Below are positions 60,598 to 64,000 of a stretch of DNA of 64,000 bases, in pieces. Origin of the DNA: Providencia sp. R33 (GTDB lineage Bacteria > Pseudomonadota > Gammaproteobacteria > Enterobacterales > Enterobacteriaceae); the NCBI RefSeq assembly GCF_019343475.1, contig NZ_CP072453.1, forward strand, positions 4,030,001 through 4,094,000, read 5' to 3'. Numbering within the stretch: the stretch's first letter is position 1; each line of letters begins with the position of its first letter. The translations under genes and the position numbers were made by a program. Below the pieces are notes generated by a model, which was not told the origin of the DNA, searched no databases, and saw only the letters and a program-made list of their open reading frames with translations.

Positions 60598-61509
60598 TTA
60601 GGCGGAGGATGCCATATTGAGTGCTGTACGAATAAAACCGTTATTGTTTGAGAGCAGTTGACGAGCATCATCGGCATTCAGACCCGATAACACCATCAAA
60701 ATGGCCGTTTTACAGTGTCTGTCACATTGTTGAAGTGCGTTTTCAGCGGTGGTTCGGTCGCAGTCAGTTGCCTCCATAACAATTTTAGTTTGTCTTTCAA
60801 TTAACTTGGCATTAGTGGCTTCAACATCCACCATCAAGTTGCCAAATACCTTACCGATGCGGATCATCGCGCCTGTGGTGATCATATTCAGAACTAATTT
60901 TTGGGCAGTGCCTGCTTTCATTCGAGAAGAGCCAGTGACGACTTCTGCACCAACGACAGGGGTGATTGCGATATCTGCTGCATTGGCGATGGGGCTATCT
61001 GGATTACAGCTAATGGCTGCGGTAGTCGCGCCAACCGAGTTTGCATAAGCTAAAGCGCCTAATACATATGGAGTACGTCCACTTGCTGCGATGCCAACCA
61101 GCACATCTTTTTCATTGAATTGAATATTTTTCAGATCCTGTTCGCCTAATTCAGGTTTATCTTCCGCATTTTCGACGGCGCGAAAAATAGCTTGGTGGCC
61201 ACCAGCAATAAGACCGATGACTTGCTCATGAGGCGTTCCATAAGTTGGTGGGCACTCACTGGCATCAAGTATGCCTAAACGCCCTGACGTACCTGCGCCT
61301 GAGTAAACCAACCGGCCGCCTTTTAGAAATGCGTCTGCGACTTTATCAACCAGCTGCGCAATTTCAGGGAGCACTTTTTCAACCGCTAACGGAACGAGTT
61401 TGTCCTCATCATTAATTACATGCAGCATATCAATCGTTGAAAGCTGGTCGATATTAGTACTGGCTGCATTACGGCTTTCCGTTACCATTTTGCTTAAATC
61501 GATAGTCAT
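60598..61509 (-). CDS. murQ: N-acetylmuramic acid-6-phosphate etherase
   Basis: 303 residues. Cleaves the lactyl ether of MurNAc-6-P to give GlcNAc-6-P and lactate. SIS-domain residues: LVYSGAGTSGRLGILDASECPPTYG in pieces, and the catalytic region with E84-type Glu; GSSRMKAGTAQKLVLNM. First gene of murQP, divergent from murR, as in E. coli. Confidence 0.96.
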   Translation of the reverse strand: MTIDLSKMVTESRNAASTNIDQLSTIDMLHVINDEDKLVPLAVEKVLPEIAQLVDKVADAFLKGGRLVYSGAGTSGRLGILDASECPPTYGTPHEQVIGLIAGGHQAIFRAVENAEDKPELGEQDLKNIQFNEKDVLVGIAASGRTPYVLGALAYANSVGATTAAISCNPDSPIANAADIAITPVVGAEVVTGSSRMKAGTAQKLVLNMITTGAMIRIGKVFGNLMVDVEATNAKLIERQTKIVMEATDCDRTTAENALQQCDRHCKTAILMVLSGLNADDARQLLSNNNGFIRTALNMASSA

Positions 61510-61545
61510 AAAAATTGCTCCTAAATCAGATATTGTGCTAATAAT

Positions 61546-61564
61546 AAGGAATTATTTATTCCTT
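61546..61564. promoter_or_regulatory. Candidate MurR operator 1
   Basis: Inverted repeat AAGGAAT-TATTT-ATTCCTT, 37 bp upstream of murQ. Shares AGGAATWATTTATT with a second site near 61700-61717. Position and repetition suggest MurR binding. Inference. Confidence 0.5.
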
Positions 61565-61567
61565 TGG

Positions 61568-61583
61568 TGTGATTAAGATCACG
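61568..61583. promoter_or_regulatory. Candidate CRP-binding site
   Basis: TGTGATTAAGATCACG: TGTGA-N6-TCACG, one base off the TGTGA-N6-TCACA consensus, between murQ and murR. Fits catabolite control of MurNAc use. Inference. Confidence 0.6.
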
Positions 61584-61701
61584 TCGATATCTATTCTAAC
61601 TTGCGAATATAAAGGAATATTTTGTAAAAAATAACAGGTTAAAAAATGGCTTTGTATTGAATTTATTTAGTTATTTTTCACGTATCGATTAAGTCTGGTA
61701 G

Positions 61702-61717
61702 GAATAATTTATTATTC
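61702..61717. promoter_or_regulatory. Candidate MurR operator 2
   Basis: GAATAAT-TT-ATTATTC, perfect 7-bp arms, 45 bp before murR. With operator 1 it shares AGGAATWATTTATT, so a looped repressor is possible. Inference. Confidence 0.45.
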
Positions 61718-61762
61718 TTTTTTTTGAAAACTTGAAATGAGTACCTATTTGGAGATATCACC

Positions 61763-62623
61763 ATGACATTATTGGACGTCATTACATATTCACTACCGAG
61801 ATTAGCGGAAAATCAACGGAAAATTGCGCAATTTATCCTCGAAAATCCAGAAAATATACTGAGTTTGTCTTCATCTCAATTGGCTGAAAAACTAAATGTT
61901 AGCCAGTCTGCGATTGTGAAGTTTAGCCAAAAAGTGGGGGTTAAAGGGTACCCAGCGCTGAAACTGGCACTGAGTGAAATTATTGGGCGTCAGAAACTTA
62001 ATGAAGGAGCTGCCCACACTGCATTACATAATCACATTGCACCGAATGATAATTTAATGGTGGTGGCACAAAAACTTGCGATGGAGAAAAACCATTCGAT
62101 TACTGAGACCACAAAGCACATTGATTTCAAGCAGTTTGAAAAAGTTGTGGAGTTAATCGATAAATCACAACGAGTACAAATCGTGGGGATCGGCGGCTCG
62201 GGGCTAACGGCGAAAGATTTAAGCTACAAGCTACAAAAAATAGGGATCACCACATTAGTTGAATTTGACCATCATGTGCAAATTGCAGCGGCTTTAACGT
62301 TAAGTTCCAATGATGTACAGATTGTGATCTCGTTTACGGGCAAGCGGAAAGACATGCTGAGTGCAGCGAATATTGCTCATAAGCAAGGTGCATCGATTAT
62401 TGCTATCACACGTGACCGATATTCGCCGCTGGCACAGTTATCTGATTACGTGCTAGAAAGCATCGCGGAAGAAGATGAATGGCGCAGTTCTTCTATTTCA
62501 TCCAGAACGGCACAAAACACGATAACCGACCTCATTTTCATGGCATTGCTGCAAAAACGCGAGACCAAAGCTAAGTCATTAGTTATGAACGCGAGAATGG
62601 CAATTAATAATTTAGATGAATAG
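61763..62623 (+). CDS. murR: RpiR-family repressor of MurNAc utilisation
   Basis: 286 residues. N-terminal HTH_6 (LAENQRKIAQFILENPENIL; LAEKLNVSQSAIVKFSQKVGVKG in part) and C-terminal SIS sugar-phosphate domain (VQIVGIGGSGLTAKDLSYKL; SFTGKRKDM). Expected ligand is MurNAc-6-P. Divergent from murQP across 253 bp with the sites above. AGATATCACC-type leader; weak ribosome site. Confidence 0.92.
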   Translation: MTLLDVITYSLPRLAENQRKIAQFILENPENILSLSSSQLAEKLNVSQSAIVKFSQKVGVKGYPALKLALSEIIGRQKLNEGAAHTALHNHIAPNDNLMVVAQKLAMEKNHSITETTKHIDFKQFEKVVELIDKSQRVQIVGIGGSGLTAKDLSYKLQKIGITTLVEFDHHVQIAAALTLSSNDVQIVISFTGKRKDMLSAANIAHKQGASIIAITRDRYSPLAQLSDYVLESIAEEDEWRSSSISSRTAQNTITDLIFMALLQKRETKAKSLVMNARMAINNLDE

Positions 62624-62727
62624 TCTTTTATCTTATAACTCATCGATAACTTTGCAATAAATACATATTTGCGTTAAGACTAAAGTCATAAGTATTTAAA
62701 TTTAAAATATTCAAAGGGGAATTATTG

Positions 62728-64000
62728 ATGAGAGCACTCATTGTTTATACTGAGTTAACTGACGAAGATTCCGTTATTAGCCACGCTGTCGCAAGGCTTG
62801 CGAGTGAATTGAACGATGAACATGTTGAAACTGTGATTATTCGCGATTTTGAAGATGGCATGGCTTACATCCGTTCAAATACCAGTATTGATTGCTTGCT
62901 GTACGGCCGTGATATGTCAGACAAGCAAGAACAAACCCAAGCTCATCAGTTAATTGCCCAACTCCATCGTCGACAAGAAGATGTACCTGTTTTTTTACTG
63001 AGTGATCGTGAGGAGGCACTGACTGCCTTTGACCGCAAAATGATGGAGCAAGTCGATGAATTTGCTTGGATCTTAGAGGATTCAGCCGACTTTATTGCAG
63101 GGCGCGTACTTGCGGCGATTATTCGTTATCGTGCGCAGTTGCTGCCACCATTAATGAAAAGCTTAATTAAATACAGTGATATACATGAATATTCGTGGGC
63201 TGCACCGGGGCACCAAGGTGGTGTCGGTTTTACCAAAACACCTGCAGGGCGAATTTACCACGATTTTTTCGGTGAGAATTTATTCCGCACAGATATCGGC
63301 ATTGAGCGAGTCGCGGTGGGATCGTTACTTGACCATACGGGGGCATTTGGCGAATGTGAAAAAAATGCGGCGCGCATCTTTGGTGCTGACCAATCTTACT
63401 CTGTGGTTGTCGGGACATCGGGTTCTAACCGAACGATTATGCAAGCCTGTATGACCGATGACGACGTTGTGGTCATCGACAGAAATTGCCATAAATCGAT
63501 TGAGCAAGGGTTGATCCTGACAGGGGCTAAGCCTGTGTACATGACACCAAGCCGCAACCGCTATGGGATTATTGGTCCCATTTATCCGAAAGAGATGACG
63601 CCTGAAGCCATTGCAGAAAAAATCGCTAAAAACCCGCTAACATCGGATAAAATCGGTAAACGTCCGGCTTATAGTGTTGTCACGAACTGTACCTATGATG
63701 GCGTGTGTTACCATGCACGCAAAGTTCAAGATTTACTGGATAAATCATTGGATAGAATTCATTTTGATGAGGCATGGTATGGCTACGCGCGTTTTAACCC
63801 CATTTATCATGACCATTTTGCCATGCGAGATGAACCAAGAAATGGCGATGAACCGACCATCTTTGCCACGCACTCTACGCATAAATTGTTAAATGCGTTA
63901 TCTCAAGCATCATTTATTCACATCAGAAACGGCCGCAATTCAATTGATTTCAATCGTTTTAATCAGGCTTACCATATGCACGCCACCACCTCGCCGCTGT
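62728..64000 (+). CDS. adiA: Biodegradative (acid-inducible) arginine decarboxylase, 5' part
   Basis: First 424 codons; the gene runs off the right edge (E. coli AdiA has 756). Starts MRALIVYTELTDEDSVISHA with AAAGGGGA upstream. The N-terminal wing domain is followed by the PLP core: EYSWAAPGHQGGVGFTKTPAG in part, TSGSNRTIMQACM, HFDEAWYGYARFNP, and THSTHKLLNALSQ, where the PLP lysine is codon 386, the E. coli position. Converts arginine to agmatine and CO2, consuming protons in acid resistance. The antiporter adiC and regulator adiY are not in view. Confidence 0.96.
   Translation, partial: MRALIVYTELTDEDSVISHAVARLASELNDEHVETVIIRDFEDGMAYIRSNTSIDCLLYGRDMSDKQEQTQAHQLIAQLHRRQEDVPVFLLSDREEALTAFDRKMMEQVDEFAWILEDSADFIAGRVLAAIIRYRAQLLPPLMKSLIKYSDIHEYSWAAPGHQGGVGFTKTPAGRIYHDFFGENLFRTDIGIERVAVGSLLDHTGAFGECEKNAARIFGADQSYSVVVGTSGSNRTIMQACMTDDDVVVIDRNCHKSIEQGLILTGAKPVYMTPSRNRYGIIGPIYPKEMTPEAIAEKIAKNPLTSDKIGKRPAYSVVTNCTYDGVCYHARKVQDLLDKSLDRIHFDEAWYGYARFNPIYHDHFAMRDEPRNGDEPTIFATHSTHKLLNALSQASFIHIRNGRNSIDFNRFNQAYHMHATTSPL

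Overview
The window is AT-rich enterobacterial chromosome. Gene content, protein sequences and gene order point to the Morganellaceae, most likely Providencia: nearly every gene has a close Escherichia coli counterpart, but E. coli neighbourhoods are cut and rejoined. This assignment is inferred from protein similarity recalled by eye; no database search was possible. There is no phage, insertion sequence, integrase, rRNA operon or CRISPR array. The window is mostly core chromosome with a few accessory islets.

Layout. 1-3343 (minus): gmk-rpoZ-spoT-trmH, linking nucleotide metabolism, RNA polymerase omega, (p)ppGpp turnover and tRNA methylation; trmH runs off the left edge. 3655-10128: ligB (NAD ligase with a signal-peptide-like N-terminus), yicG, yidR, yidQ, yidE, without the ibpA/ibpB heat-shock genes that lie between yidQ and yidE in E. 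coli. 10470-15981: avtA, tag, glyQS and a tRNA-Pro(UGG) gene. 16213-17778: an orphan, divergent two-partner-secretion transporter. 18384-24086: complete dppABCDF dipeptide transporter. 24283-26665: a truncated HmsP/YhjK-like membrane sensor, then yhjJ. 26718-35539: serine hydrolase, LysR regulator with divergent nitronate monooxygenase, yhjD, yqjC-like gene, rlmJ, gor, a GST and a WYL regulator. 35763-40925: a CUT1-type sugar ABC transporter with its LacI-family regulator and an operator-like palindrome. 40985-47871: mobAB, yihD-srkA-dsbA, polA and the Spot 42 RNA gene. 47940-57597: engB, ppiA, a decayed toxin with an intact antitoxin, pabA, argD, an unknown 471-residue lysine-rich protein, crp, yhfA, prkB, yheU-yheT. 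57699-62623: LysE-family exporter, a HigB-HigA toxin-antitoxin fused in one reading frame, and the murQP/murR system for N-acetylmuramic acid. 62728-64000: 5' two-thirds of adiA (acid-inducible arginine decarboxylase).

How parts fit: crp is encoded here, and a CRP-type site lies in the murQ-murR intergenic region. Spot 42 (cAMP-CRP repressed in E. coli) follows polA as usual. MurP carries only EIIB and EIIC domains and needs a separate EIIA. The most unusual items are the 471-residue protein with a tandem SGYxS repeat in the argD-crp gap, the fused HigBA, the dead toxin at the site where E. coli has fic/yhfG, the TpsB lacking the lid-lock arginine, the HmsP remnant without GGDEF/EAL domains, and a hairpin array between gor and the GST gene.
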